Shown one piece after another: positions 1-8,490 of a stretch of 14,150 bases of DNA. The stretch spans positions 1-14,150 of the forward strand of contig DATHET010000136.1 of NCBI GenBank assembly GCA_035490315.1, read 5' to 3'. The stretch's first letter is position 1; every line of letters starts with the position of its first letter. This DNA comes from JADJQU01 sp035490315. GTDB taxonomy: Bacteria > Planctomycetota > UBA1135 > GCA-002686595. The notes beneath the pieces were generated by a model. The model saw nothing but the letters and a program-made list of their open reading frames with translations. It had not been told where the DNA came from and made no database searches. A program made the translations under genes and the position numbers.

Positions 1-146
1 CTCCTTCGCCCCGGACTCCCCCTCATCGTTCCGCGGTGGGGGCCTCGCTTCGGTGGGATACTGGGCCCACGGTTTGCTGATCAACGCAACGACTCGCTCG
101 CGCCCGCGCACTGCGGAACGATGAGGGGGAGTCCGGGGCGAAGGAG
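1..146. repeat. Perfect 34-bp inverted repeat, arms 1-34 and 113-146
   Basis: Bases 1-34 are the exact reverse complement of bases 113-146 (34 of 34 by hand), with a 78-nt spacer. Pairing continues weakly inward. The left arm touches the window edge, so the repeat may be longer. The right arm ends in AAGGAG, the ribosome-binding site of the NIL-domain gene. It could be a true hairpin-forming repeat, two divergent genes sharing a duplicated leader, or a fold-back artefact if the window starts at a contig end. Confidence 0.9.
141..146 (+). promoter_or_regulatory. Shine-Dalgarno site fixing the NIL gene start
   Basis: AAGGAG ends 10 nt before the ATG at 157. An earlier in-frame ATG at 121 lies before this site and would add 12 residues (MRGSPGRRSPAV) not expected for the family, so 157 is the better start. 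The site is the last six bases of the right arm of the 34-bp inverted repeat and would be hidden if both arms were transcribed and paired. Confidence 0.65.
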
Positions 147-156
147 CCCGGCTGTC

Positions 157-402
157 ATGGCACTGCGCAAATACTTCTGCACCTTTCCACAGCACCTGAT
201 CTCCGAGCCGATCATCAGCCACACCCTCGGCGCGAAATTCGGCGTGATCCCGAACATCCGCGCGGCGAGCATCACCGACACCCTGGCCCTGGTCGCGGTC
301 GAGATCGAGGGCGCCGACGCCGCGATCGAGAAATCGATCGGCTACATGCGCGAGCGCGGCGTCAAGGTCGAGGAGATGAACGACGGCGACGAGCACCCGT
401 GA
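157..402 (+). CDS. NIL-domain protein (small, stand-alone)
   Basis: This is an 81-residue soluble protein that is almost entirely a NIL domain. That ACT-like fold is otherwise found at the C-terminus of methionine ABC-transporter ATPases (MetN) and in some ferredoxins. The visible pattern is a first strand (RKYFCTF), then SEPIISHTLGAKFGV, the N-I pair in IPNIRAASI, a hydrophobic strand ending VAVEIEG, a helix, and a final strand near VKVEEM. In MetN the domain binds methionine as an allosteric site; in a free-standing copy the ligand is unknown. There is no signal peptide or membrane segment. The start at 157 is chosen because of the AAGGAG ten bases upstream. The GGT gene begins 7 nt after the stop, so the two are probably co-transcribed, although no functional link is obvious. 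Confidence 0.8.
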   Translation: MALRKYFCTFPQHLISEPIISHTLGAKFGVIPNIRAASITDTLALVAVEIEGADAAIEKSIGYMRERGVKVEEMNDGDEHP

Positions 403-409
403 ACGCGCG

Positions 410-2203
410 ATGATGACCCGCGGCCGCCGTCGCGCGGGGGCAATCGTCTTGGGCCTCGCCTTCGCGGCGAGCTGTCGCACCCAGCGCGACCTGGATCCCG
501 AGCCGCCGCGGCCCAGGCCGCTGGCCGGCATGGTGGTCTGCGAAGCGCCGCTCGCCGGCGAGGTGGGGGCCAAGGTGCTGCGCGACGGCGGCAACGCCGT
601 GGACGCGGCGGTGGCCACGGCCCTCGCGCTGGCTGTCGTTCTGCCTCAGGCCGGCAACCTGGGCGGCGGCGGATTCGCGCTCTTCGTCCCGCACGAGGGC
701 GAGCCCCAGGCCCTGGATTTTCGCGAGCGCGCGCCGGCGACCGCGGACGCGTCGCGCTTCCTCGATGCCGAAGGGAAATTGATCGGCGAGATGTCCCTGG
801 CCGGCCCCTGGTCGGTCGCGGTTCCAGGTTCCGCGGCTGGCTTGTTCGAGCTCCTGGATCGGCTGGGCTCGCAGCGCTTCTCCTTCGCCGAGCTGGCCCA
901 GCCCGCGGTCGACCTGGCGCGCAAGGGATTCCTGGTCGACGCCGGCCTCGAGCGCGATCTCGGCGACGAGGATTTTCGCCGCAGGCTGGAGTCCTCGCCG
1001 GCGGCGAAGGAGCTGTTCTATCCCAATGGCACGCAGCTGCGCCGCGGCGAGCGCCTGGTGCAGAGCGATCTGGCGAAGACGCTCGAGCTGCTCGGCAAGG
1101 CAGGTCCGGAAGTTTTCTACCGCGGCTCGATCGCGGGCTCGATCATCGCGGAGCTGCAGATCCAGGGCGACGTCAACGGCGCGGCGGGAGGCATGGAAGT
1201 CGGCTCGCGCGGCATGCTCAGCGCTCGCGACCTCGCCGACTACGCGCCGGTCTGGCGCGAGCCCCTGCGCGGCTGGTTCCGCGGCATGGAAGTGATCACG
1301 ATGCCGCCGCCGAGCTCGGGTGGCATCGCCCTGCTCGAGACCCTCGCGGTGCTCGACGGCTTCCCGATCGAGGCCGAGCGGCGCGCGCTGAGCGCCGCGG
1401 AGCTCGCAGCGGGCGGCTTGCCGGAGCGCGCGGTGCACTGGTGGATCGAAGCCCTGCGCCGCGCATTCGCCGAGCGCGCCGAGCATCTCGGCGATCCTGA
1501 TTTCGTCGCCGTGCCCCTGGAGCGATTGCTCTCGCCTGAATGGGTGGCGCGCGCGCGCGTGTCGATCGGCGAGGCCGCGGCGCCCGAGACCCTGGCCCAG
1601 AGCGCGATTCGCGAAGGTCAGGAAACCACGCACATCTCCGTGCTCGATTCCAAGGGCAACGCGCTGAGCCTCTCGACCACGCTCAACTCGACCTTCGGCT
1701 CAGGCATCCTCGTGCGCGGCGGCGGATTCTTCCTGAACGACGAGATGGACGACTTCGCGCTGCAGGCCGGCGTCGCCAACCAGTTCGGGCTGGTTGGCGG
1801 GAAAGCCAATGCCCTGGAGCCGGGCAAGCGTCCTTTGTCCTCGATGGCGCCGACGGTGCTGCGCCGCGGCGGCTCGGTCGCGATGGTGCTGGGATCGCCG
1901 GGCGGTCCGAAGATCATCACCTCGGTGATCGGCGTGATCGTGCGCACGCTCCTGTTCGAGCAATCGCTCGCCGACGCGGTCGCCGCGCCACGCTTCCACC
2001 AGCAGTGGTCGCCGCCGGTCACGGAATTCGAGCCGGGCTGGCCAGGCGAATTGCTCGAGGCCCTCTCGCGGCGCGGTCACGCCGTGCAAGCCGTGGAGAA
2101 GCGCTGGGGCCGTGTCCAGGCGATTCGCGTGTTGCCCGGAGGGAACGTCGAAGGTGCGAGCGATCCGCGCGGCGGTGGCTCCGCGATCCCGGTCAAGCGC
2201 TGA
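410..2203 (+). CDS. ggt: Gamma-glutamyltranspeptidase, predicted lipoprotein
   Basis: The enzyme is an N-terminal-nucleophile hydrolase that cleaves the gamma-glutamyl bond of glutathione and related peptides and self-processes into large and small subunits. The 597 residues match the family's usual length of about 580. Landmarks are GNLGGGGF at about 82-89, the substrate-binding Arg in DFRERAP (about R105), the processing site ETTHIS with nucleophile Thr at about 406, NSTFGSG, DEMDDF, the lid segment, PGKRPLSSMAPT, GSPGG, APRFHQQW and GASDPR. Residues 1-22 look like a lipoprotein signal: an Arg-rich start, a hydrophobic core, then AAS-Cys22. It is therefore probably membrane-anchored outside the cytoplasm, rather than free in the periplasm like the E. 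coli enzyme. The start is ATGATG (410 or 413), with no clear Shine-Dalgarno site, 7 nt after the preceding stop, so translation may be coupled. The identification is firm; the anchoring is inferred. Confidence 0.95.
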   Translation: MMTRGRRRAGAIVLGLAFAASCRTQRDLDPEPPRPRPLAGMVVCEAPLAGEVGAKVLRDGGNAVDAAVATALALAVVLPQAGNLGGGGFALFVPHEGEPQALDFRERAPATADASRFLDAEGKLIGEMSLAGPWSVAVPGSAAGLFELLDRLGSQRFSFAELAQPAVDLARKGFLVDAGLERDLGDEDFRRRLESSPAAKELFYPNGTQLRRGERLVQSDLAKTLELLGKAGPEVFYRGSIAGSIIAELQIQGDVNGAAGGMEVGSRGMLSARDLADYAPVWREPLRGWFRGMEVITMPPPSSGGIALLETLAVLDGFPIEAERRALSAAELAAGGLPERAVHWWIEALRRAFAERAEHLGDPDFVAVPLERLLSPEWVARARVSIGEAAAPETLAQSAIREGQETTHISVLDSKGNALSLSTTLNSTFGSGILVRGGGFFLNDEMDDFALQAGVANQFGLVGGKANALEPGKRPLSSMAPTVLRRGGSVAMVLGSPGGPKIITSVIGVIVRTLLFEQSLADAVAAPRFHQQWSPPVTEFEPGWPGELLEALSRRGHAVQAVEKRWGRVQAIRVLPGGNVEGASDPRGGGSAIPVKR

Positions 2204-2215
2204 GCGCCGCGCGGC

Positions 2216-3544
2216 TCAGAAGTCGTCGATCTTCTTGCCGGGCGTGCCAGCGCCAGCTTCGTCGGCCGGCTTGGCATCCGCCTTGGTCAGCTTCTTCCAG
2301 AAGGCTTCGTCGGTGCTGGCCTTGGTCCACGCGTCGCACCAGGCCTTGATCGCCTTCTGGTCGAACTGGACGTAGTTCGCGTCCGACTGGTACTTCCATT
2401 GGAAGTTGTTCCCGCGGCACATCTTCTCGAGCCGCTTCGCGATCATCTCGGCCACGCGGAACCCGTCGTCATCCGCGAGGTTCGCTTTCTTCATCTGATT
2501 GAGCAACGCGGGGAAGGACTCCTTGGGCGTGAGCTCGAGCTTGTTCCCGGCCTTCGCGCCGCGCGCGCCCGCGGAGAGATCGACGAAAGTCGCGGCCAGA
2601 GCCTGCAGCTCGGTCCATTGCTCCGGCGTCGTTCCGTCGGCGGGACCGAAGTCGGGGATCGTCGACAAGTCGAAGCCCTCGATCGGCTTCGCGTCCGCGG
2701 CTGCCTTGGCGGCTGCTTTCGCCGTCTCTTCGGCTTTCACGGCCTCGGCCGGCTTGGTTTCAGCGGCCAATACGGCCCCGCTGTCCGGCTTGCCCTGTTC
2801 CTTCGCCTTGGCAGCCTTCGCGGCCTCGGCTTCCTGCTCTTCTTTGACCGCCTGGGCGATGCGCGCGTCGTCGATGGCCTTCTGCTCGGCTTCGCGCTGG
2901 GTCTTTTCGGCGGTGATCTTCGCCATCTTGGCCGCCTCCTTCTTCTGGAAGCTGCTGTACGCGAAGTACAGGCCGACGAGCACCGCGACGAAGACCACGA
3001 GGGCTCCGCCGATCAGCGCGGGACTCGGGCCGCGCTTCTTCTCCAAGCGCTTGCGACGACTGTCGCGATCCTGCTTGTCTTCTCCTTCCTCGGCGACCAC
3101 CGCGGCGCGCGTCCCGCTCGACTTCGCTTTGGAGGACGAAATCGGAGCGACCTTGGCCGCCGGCTCGGGTGCAACCGCCGCCGGCTTCGCAGCGGGGGAG
3201 GAGATCGGCGTGATCGATGCCGGCTTGGGCGCGATCGCGGGCTTCGGCGCAGCGGCCGGCGTGGCCAGAGGACGCGGGGCGAGCGGCTTGGCCGGAACCG
3301 GTTGGGCCGGCGCTGCGTCAGGCTTGGCCGCGAGGCGCGCGGCGGCGGCGGCGACCGGAGCCGAGGTCGCCTTGGACGGCGCGGGAGGCGCCGCGGGCGT
3401 GGCCGCAGGCTTCGAATCGGAGGTGACGGGACCGATCTCGACGGCACCGCCGCACTTGCTGCACTTGGCCATGTTGGCGGTGAAGCTGGCGGGGATGCGG
3501 AAACTGGCCTTGCAGGCGGTGCACGTGCCGGGGCGGAATTCCAT
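2216..3544 (-). CDS. Zinc-ribbon, single-pass membrane protein with HEAT-like C-terminus (paralogue 2)
   Basis: A 442-residue protein of unknown function. An N-terminal zinc ribbon has Cys8-x2-Cys11 and Cys28-x2-Cys31. Residues 40-150 are a Pro/Ala/Lys-rich low-complexity linker with repeated KPA-type units. A basic stretch precedes one membrane segment at about 174-197. Residues 200-290 are Lys/Glu/Ala-rich and probably coiled coil, followed by a compact C-terminal domain at about 300-425. That domain aligns by eye with the end of the neighbouring 420-residue protein (PALLN, then DDDG, a helix ending in LEKM, and AIKAWCDAW), so the two are paralogues with the same architecture. The ribbon should face the cytoplasm and the tail the outside, by the positive-inside rule. 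The start is set by the ribbon beginning at once; no Shine-Dalgarno site is visible. The gene converges on ggt with 12 bp between stops. Confidence 0.85.
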   Translation of the reverse strand: MEFRPGTCTACKASFRIPASFTANMAKCSKCGGAVEIGPVTSDSKPAATPAAPPAPSKATSAPVAAAAARLAAKPDAAPAQPVPAKPLAPRPLATPAAAPKPAIAPKPASITPISSPAAKPAAVAPEPAAKVAPISSSKAKSSGTRAAVVAEEGEDKQDRDSRRKRLEKKRGPSPALIGGALVVFVAVLVGLYFAYSSFQKKEAAKMAKITAEKTQREAEQKAIDDARIAQAVKEEQEAEAAKAAKAKEQGKPDSGAVLAAETKPAEAVKAEETAKAAAKAAADAKPIEGFDLSTIPDFGPADGTTPEQWTELQALAATFVDLSAGARGAKAGNKLELTPKESFPALLNQMKKANLADDDGFRVAEMIAKRLEKMCRGNNFQWKYQSDANYVQFDQKAIKAWCDAWTKASTDEAFWKKLTKADAKPADEAGAGTPGKKIDDF

Positions 3545-3553
3545 GGGTGCGGT

Positions 3554-3569
3554 GCGCCGAGCTCGGCGC
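3554..3569. promoter_or_regulatory. 16-bp perfect palindrome before the 442-residue gene
   Basis: GCGCCGAGCTCGGCGC reads the same on both strands. It lies 9 bp upstream of the minus-strand ATG at 3544, where a Shine-Dalgarno site would be expected, in the 132-bp gap between the two zinc-ribbon genes. It could be an operator, a translation-blocking hairpin, or chance in G+C-rich DNA. Confidence 0.3.
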
Positions 3570-3676
3570 GCAGATCAGTCGGCGCCTGTCGGAGGCGCGG
3601 GGGCTGGAAACGCTCGCGCCACGCGGCGCAAACGGGGGGTGAGTGTACTCGCAGGCAATGTCGAGCGGATGCCGGC

Positions 3677-4939
3677 TCAGTTGCCGCCGGTTTTCGCCTT
3701 CTCCTTCTCGAGCTCGCGCTTGTCGCGCTCGGTCGGGACGATCAGGTCCTCCAGCAGGTCCTTGCCCTGCACCTGCTCCTTGAAGTTCTTGCCCTTGCGC
3801 TCCCACCAGGCGAAGTAGGCCTTGAGCGCCATGGTGCGCCGCTCCTCGGTCTGACCGGGCATCGCGGTGAAGCCGGACTCGTATCCGGTGATGCGCTTGA
3901 GAGTGTCGTAGACGACGTTGACCTGGGTCAGCGAATCATCGCCATCGGCGTCGACGATCTTGATCTCTCCGAACTTGTTGAGCAGCTGCGGGATCGCCGG
4001 CCTGCCGATCGCGACCAGCTGGTCGCGCGCAAGATTGTTTTCCTTGGGACGCAGCTTGAAATCGAGCATGGTCGCGATCGCCTGCTCGACCTGCGCGTGG
4101 ACCTCGGGCGTGGTGTCCGGGTAGTCGTCGATGTGGCGGATCTCGGCCTGGAACAGCGAGGTTCCGTCCTCGAGCGTAACCTTGGTGACCTTCTTCTTGC
4201 TCAAGGCCCGCATGGCGCGCGCCTCGTCGGCGGAAATGAAACGCTCCCACGACCAGGCCTTCCACTTGGAGCGCTCGTCCGTGCGGTGCAGCATCCAATC
4301 GTAGGTGCGCGAATCGGCGATCGTGCCCGAGCCTTGCTCGACGCGCTGGTCGGTGGTGACGCGCACGATCACGTCGAGGTGGTCGTAATTGAGCACCTTG
4401 CCGTCGACCGGCTTCCACTTGTAGGCGGCGTTCTCGTCCGCGCCGCGGATCATGTCGTTGGCGATTCCCTGGAGGAAAGTCTCCTTCTGGACCGCGTCCA
4501 TCGCGCCCCAGTCGACCGCGGGCACGGCGGGATTCGCTTCATTGACGCGCTTGGCGATCCGCTCTCCATCGAGCGTCTTGACCAGCGTGCCTTCATTGGC
4601 GCCGAGCGCGGCGTCGTAGACGCTGCGCACCAGCTTGACCAGCTCGCTGTCCCAGCCGCTGGTGTCGACGATGACGTCGGGCTCCTTGGCCACGACCGGC
4701 GCCGGCTTGGGCGGCGGCTTGCTCTGGTGGTTGTTGTACATCAGCGCGAACACCGCGATCACGACCACGGCGCCGATGCCGATTCCGATGTGCAGCCCGC
4801 TGACCCCGCCGCGCTTGACCTTCGTGCCCTTCTCGCGAGCGACGTAGATCTTGCCGCACTCCGAGCAGCGGACCTTCGCGCCCTCCTTGTCCTCCGGGAT
4901 TTTCGCCGTGGCGTGGCAGAACGAGCATTCGATCAGCAT
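3677..4939 (-). CDS. Zinc-ribbon, single-pass membrane protein with HEAT-like C-terminus (paralogue 1)
   Basis: A 420-residue protein of unknown function. The first 30 residues form an MJ0042-type zinc ribbon: Cys5-x2-Cys8, IPEDKEG, VRCSECGK (Cys25, Cys28). A Lys/Arg-rich stretch precedes one membrane segment at about 49-68, then a short Pro/Lys linker and a large outside domain. Residues near 310-350 read like a HEAT helix pair (AIGRPAIPQLLNKFG), and the tail has LKRITGYESG followed by ALKAYFAWWERKG, a Trp-rich ending that I associate with planctomycete HEAT-like proteins. The start is secure because the ribbon begins at residue 5, although no Shine-Dalgarno site precedes it. The paralogue follows after 132 bp on the same strand, so they may share a transcript. 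uvrB is divergent, with 203 bp between start codons. Confidence 0.85.
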   Translation of the reverse strand: MLIECSFCHATAKIPEDKEGAKVRCSECGKIYVAREKGTKVKRGGVSGLHIGIGIGAVVVIAVFALMYNNHQSKPPPKPAPVVAKEPDVIVDTSGWDSELVKLVRSVYDAALGANEGTLVKTLDGERIAKRVNEANPAVPAVDWGAMDAVQKETFLQGIANDMIRGADENAAYKWKPVDGKVLNYDHLDVIVRVTTDQRVEQGSGTIADSRTYDWMLHRTDERSKWKAWSWERFISADEARAMRALSKKKVTKVTLEDGTSLFQAEIRHIDDYPDTTPEVHAQVEQAIATMLDFKLRPKENNLARDQLVAIGRPAIPQLLNKFGEIKIVDADGDDSLTQVNVVYDTLKRITGYESGFTAMPGQTEERRTMALKAYFAWWERKGKNFKEQVQGKDLLEDLIVPTERDKRELEKEKAKTGGN

Positions 4940-5130
4940 GGGAGGGTCGCAGGGAGGGGCGCCAGGGAAGGCGCGGACGCATCGAATCGGACTCCGACGG
5001 ACGTCGGATCTACCCGCATGGGGTCGGTGCGGCTACCGCGACCGAATGGGAGACAGCAGCGTAGATCGCGCCCCGCTGGGCCACAAGCCGAGCGGGATTT
5101 CCGCACTCGATGGACCGCCACCCCTGCGGC

Positions 5131-5136
5131 TAGAGT
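5131..5136 (+). promoter_or_regulatory. Candidate -10 element of uvrB (leaderless start)
   Basis: TAGAGT within CTAGAGTCTCGCC sits 6 nt before the uvrB ATG, which puts the expected transcription start on the ATG itself. No Shine-Dalgarno site is present. A nearly identical string, CTAGACTCCGCC, lies upstream of the FHA gene (13155-13166), supporting a shared promoter element. No convincing -35 hexamer is seen. Confidence 0.35.
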
Positions 5137-5142
5137 CTCGCC

Positions 5143-7292
<2,150 letters not shown>

Positions 7293-7293
<1 letters not shown>

Positions 7294-7385
7294 TGGCTGA
7301 CGCCAACCTGCCCATTCCCGCCGGTTATTCGGACTGGCTCGCTGACATCAAGCAGCGCATCCAGGGCGCGCGCCAGCGCGCGCAT
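7293..7385 (+). pseudogene. Out-of-frame N-terminal piece of the DUF1016 nuclease gene
   Basis: An ATG at 7293 overlaps the uvrB stop (TGATG). It encodes MADANLPIPAGYSDWLADIK and continues RIQGARQRA, the normal start of DUF1016 proteins, which usually run straight on into the LxxNxEL helix. Here the frame is lost at about 7380, and the natural continuation (LLAANAEQIQLYHHIGREL) is read in another frame from 7385. Removing one GC unit from the (GC)4 tract at 7376-7383 restores a continuous Q-R-A-L-L junction. The shift could be a sequencing error, an inactivating mutation or slippage-based switching. Confidence 0.75.
7376..7383 (+). repeat. (GC)4 dinucleotide tract at the frameshift
   Basis: Four GC units interrupt the DUF1016 reading frame. 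Three units would give CAG CGC GCA TTG CTC (Q-R-A-L-L) in the frame of the ATG at 7293. A second GC-rich alternating run lies at 7366-7373, so slippage or miscalling at either place could change the frame. Confidence 0.6.
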
Positions 7386-8353
7386 TGCTCGCCGCCAACG
7401 CCGAGCAGATCCAGCTCTACCATCACATCGGCCGCGAGCTGCTCGACCGCCGCGACCGCGACGGTTGGGGCACGAAAGTGGTCGAACGTCTGTCGAGCGA
7501 CTTGCGCGAGGCGTACCCGGACATGCGCGGTTTCTCCGCTCGCAACCTCAAATACATGCGGCACTTCGCGCAAGAGTGCCCCGAATTGCAATTTGGGCAG
7601 CAGTCTGCTGCCCAATTGCCTTGGTTTCACGTCGTGAGCCTGATCACCAAGCTACCCGACCCCGCGCTGCGGGCGTGGTATGCGCAGGCCGCCGTCGCAC
7701 AATCCTGGACGCGTGAGACGCTGGTTTCCCAGATCGAGAGCCGTCTCCACTTGCGACAGAGCGGCGCCGTGACCAATTTCGAGCAGCGCCTGCCGGCTTC
7801 CGACGCAGGGCTTGCGCGGCAAATCCTGAAAGATCCCTACCACTTCGACTTTCTTGGTTTGGGCGAGGAGGCGCACGAGCGCGACATCGAAAACGCCCTC
7901 ATGCGACACATTACCCGCTTTTTGCTCGAGCTGGGCGCAGGCTTCGCCTTCGTCGGCCGTCAGTACAGGCTCGAGGTGGCAGGGGATGAGTTCTTCCTCG
8001 ACTTGCTCTTCTGCCACACGCGACTGAAGTGCTTCGTGGCGGTCGAGCTCAAGGCGCACGAGTTTCGACCCGAGCACGCGGGCAAGCTCAACTTCTATCT
8101 CGCAGCTCTCGACGCACAGGTGAAAGCCTCCGACGACAAGCCAACCATTGGTCTGCTGCTCTGCCGGCGCAAGAACCGCATCGTCGCGGAGTACGCGTTG
8201 TCGGGCATCGATAAGCCTATCGGGATCGCTGAGTACCAACTCGTGCGCGCGCTGCCCGACCCGCTCGACACGAACCTACCCTCGATCGAAGAAATCGAGT
8301 CCGAACTGTCACGGGAGCTGAGTGATAGAGAAACAGGTGGGGAGCAGCAGTGA
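7385..8353 (+). CDS. DUF1016/YhcG-type PDDEXK nuclease, main frame (5' part frameshifted)
   Basis: The YhcG family pairs an N-terminal winged-helix-like DUF1016 domain with a C-terminal PDDEXK nuclease fold. Members are widespread in accessory DNA, and several are linked to restriction or phage defence; this copy's role is not known. From the TTG at 7385 (322 residues) one sees LYHHIGRELLDRRDRDGWG, GFSARNLKYMRHFA, an AQLPW segment, GAVTNFEQRLP, KDPYHFDFLGLG, and the nuclease core FVGRQYRLEV, D206 in DEFFLDLLF, and E221/K223 in VAVELKAHEF, so the catalytic residues are intact. The TTG is only where the open frame begins; the true start is the ATG at 7293 in another frame. The stop is TGA at 8351-8353. 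Base composition is poorer in G+C than in neighbouring genes. It could be functional if the shift is an error or switchable. Confidence 0.85.
   Translation: MLAANAEQIQLYHHIGRELLDRRDRDGWGTKVVERLSSDLREAYPDMRGFSARNLKYMRHFAQECPELQFGQQSAAQLPWFHVVSLITKLPDPALRAWYAQAAVAQSWTRETLVSQIESRLHLRQSGAVTNFEQRLPASDAGLARQILKDPYHFDFLGLGEEAHERDIENALMRHITRFLLELGAGFAFVGRQYRLEVAGDEFFLDLLFCHTRLKCFVAVELKAHEFRPEHAGKLNFYLAALDAQVKASDDKPTIGLLLCRRKNRIVAEYALSGIDKPIGIAEYQLVRALPDPLDTNLPSIEEIESELSRELSDRETGGEQQ
7588..7619. repeat. Near-perfect palindrome inside the DUF1016 gene
   Basis: Two 11-base arms (7593-7603 and 7605-7615, TTGGGCAGCAG and its complement) are separated by one base. Four more base pairs, GCAA/TTGC, lie beyond a single bulged T at 7592. 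It encodes the FGQQSAAQLP stretch just before the conserved LPW. This is a strong hairpin in coding DNA. Confidence 0.8.
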
Positions 8354-8472
8354 CCCTTCAGCAATCCGACAAGTGCGGGGCGAGCGGAGTGGATTGACTC
8401 GGGGAAGTGCTGGACCGGTCGCTAGCAAGGCGCCTGACCCAGAATCCTTCGAGGCGCAGGGGTTGATCCACG

Positions 8473-8490
8473 TCGAGCTGGCGCGCTGAT
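8473..8490 (+). repeat. Direct repeat, right copy
   Basis: TCGAGCTGGCGCGCTGAT matches the uvrB terminus (7277-7294) at 17 of 18 bases. In the same frame it would encode V-E-L-A-R-stop, against uvrB's I-E-L-A-R-stop. It runs directly into the stop codon of the convergent lipoprotein gene (TGATCA at 8487-8492), so before the insertion uvrB may have ended directly against that gene. The 136 bp from 8354 to 8489 contain no other recognisable gene. Confidence 0.65.

Larger units (their letters stand above)
7295..8490. mobile_element. Putative inserted segment carrying the DUF1016 gene
   Basis: About 1.2 kb between two 18-bp direct repeats holds one gene of a family often carried on mobile or accessory DNA. 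Hand-counted 60-base lines inside are 52-65% G+C, against 70-72% in adjacent uvrB lines. No integrase, transposase or terminal inverted repeat is visible, so it is at most a passenger cassette or a remnant. The boundaries are approximate and the interpretation is inference. Confidence 0.35.

Noticed and set aside
362..1633. A 423-codon minus-strand frame opposite ggt
   Set aside because: Arg/Ala/His-rich shadow with no start signal or recognisable domain; ggt on the other strand is certain.
3150..3420. Repetitive-looking G+C-rich stretch as a tandem-repeat array or CRISPR
   Set aside because: It encodes the Pro/Ala/Lys linker of the 442-residue protein; units are irregular in length and there are no spacers.
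4993..5008. Inverted repeat TCCGAC-GGAC-GTCGGA in the uvrB divergent region, considered as an SOS/LexA-type operator
   Set aside because: Six-base arms are common in G+C-rich DNA, and it matches no LexA box I know well enough to claim.
4940..5142. TAGATC on the minus strand (5012-5007) as a -10 for the 420-residue gene
   Set aside because: Only a partial match with no -35 partner; too weak to list as a feature.
8354..8489. An open plus-strand frame ending V-E-L-A-R-stop as a small gene
   Set aside because: No start codon with a ribosome-binding site and no recognisable protein; the resemblance to the uvrB end is limited to the 18-bp repeat.
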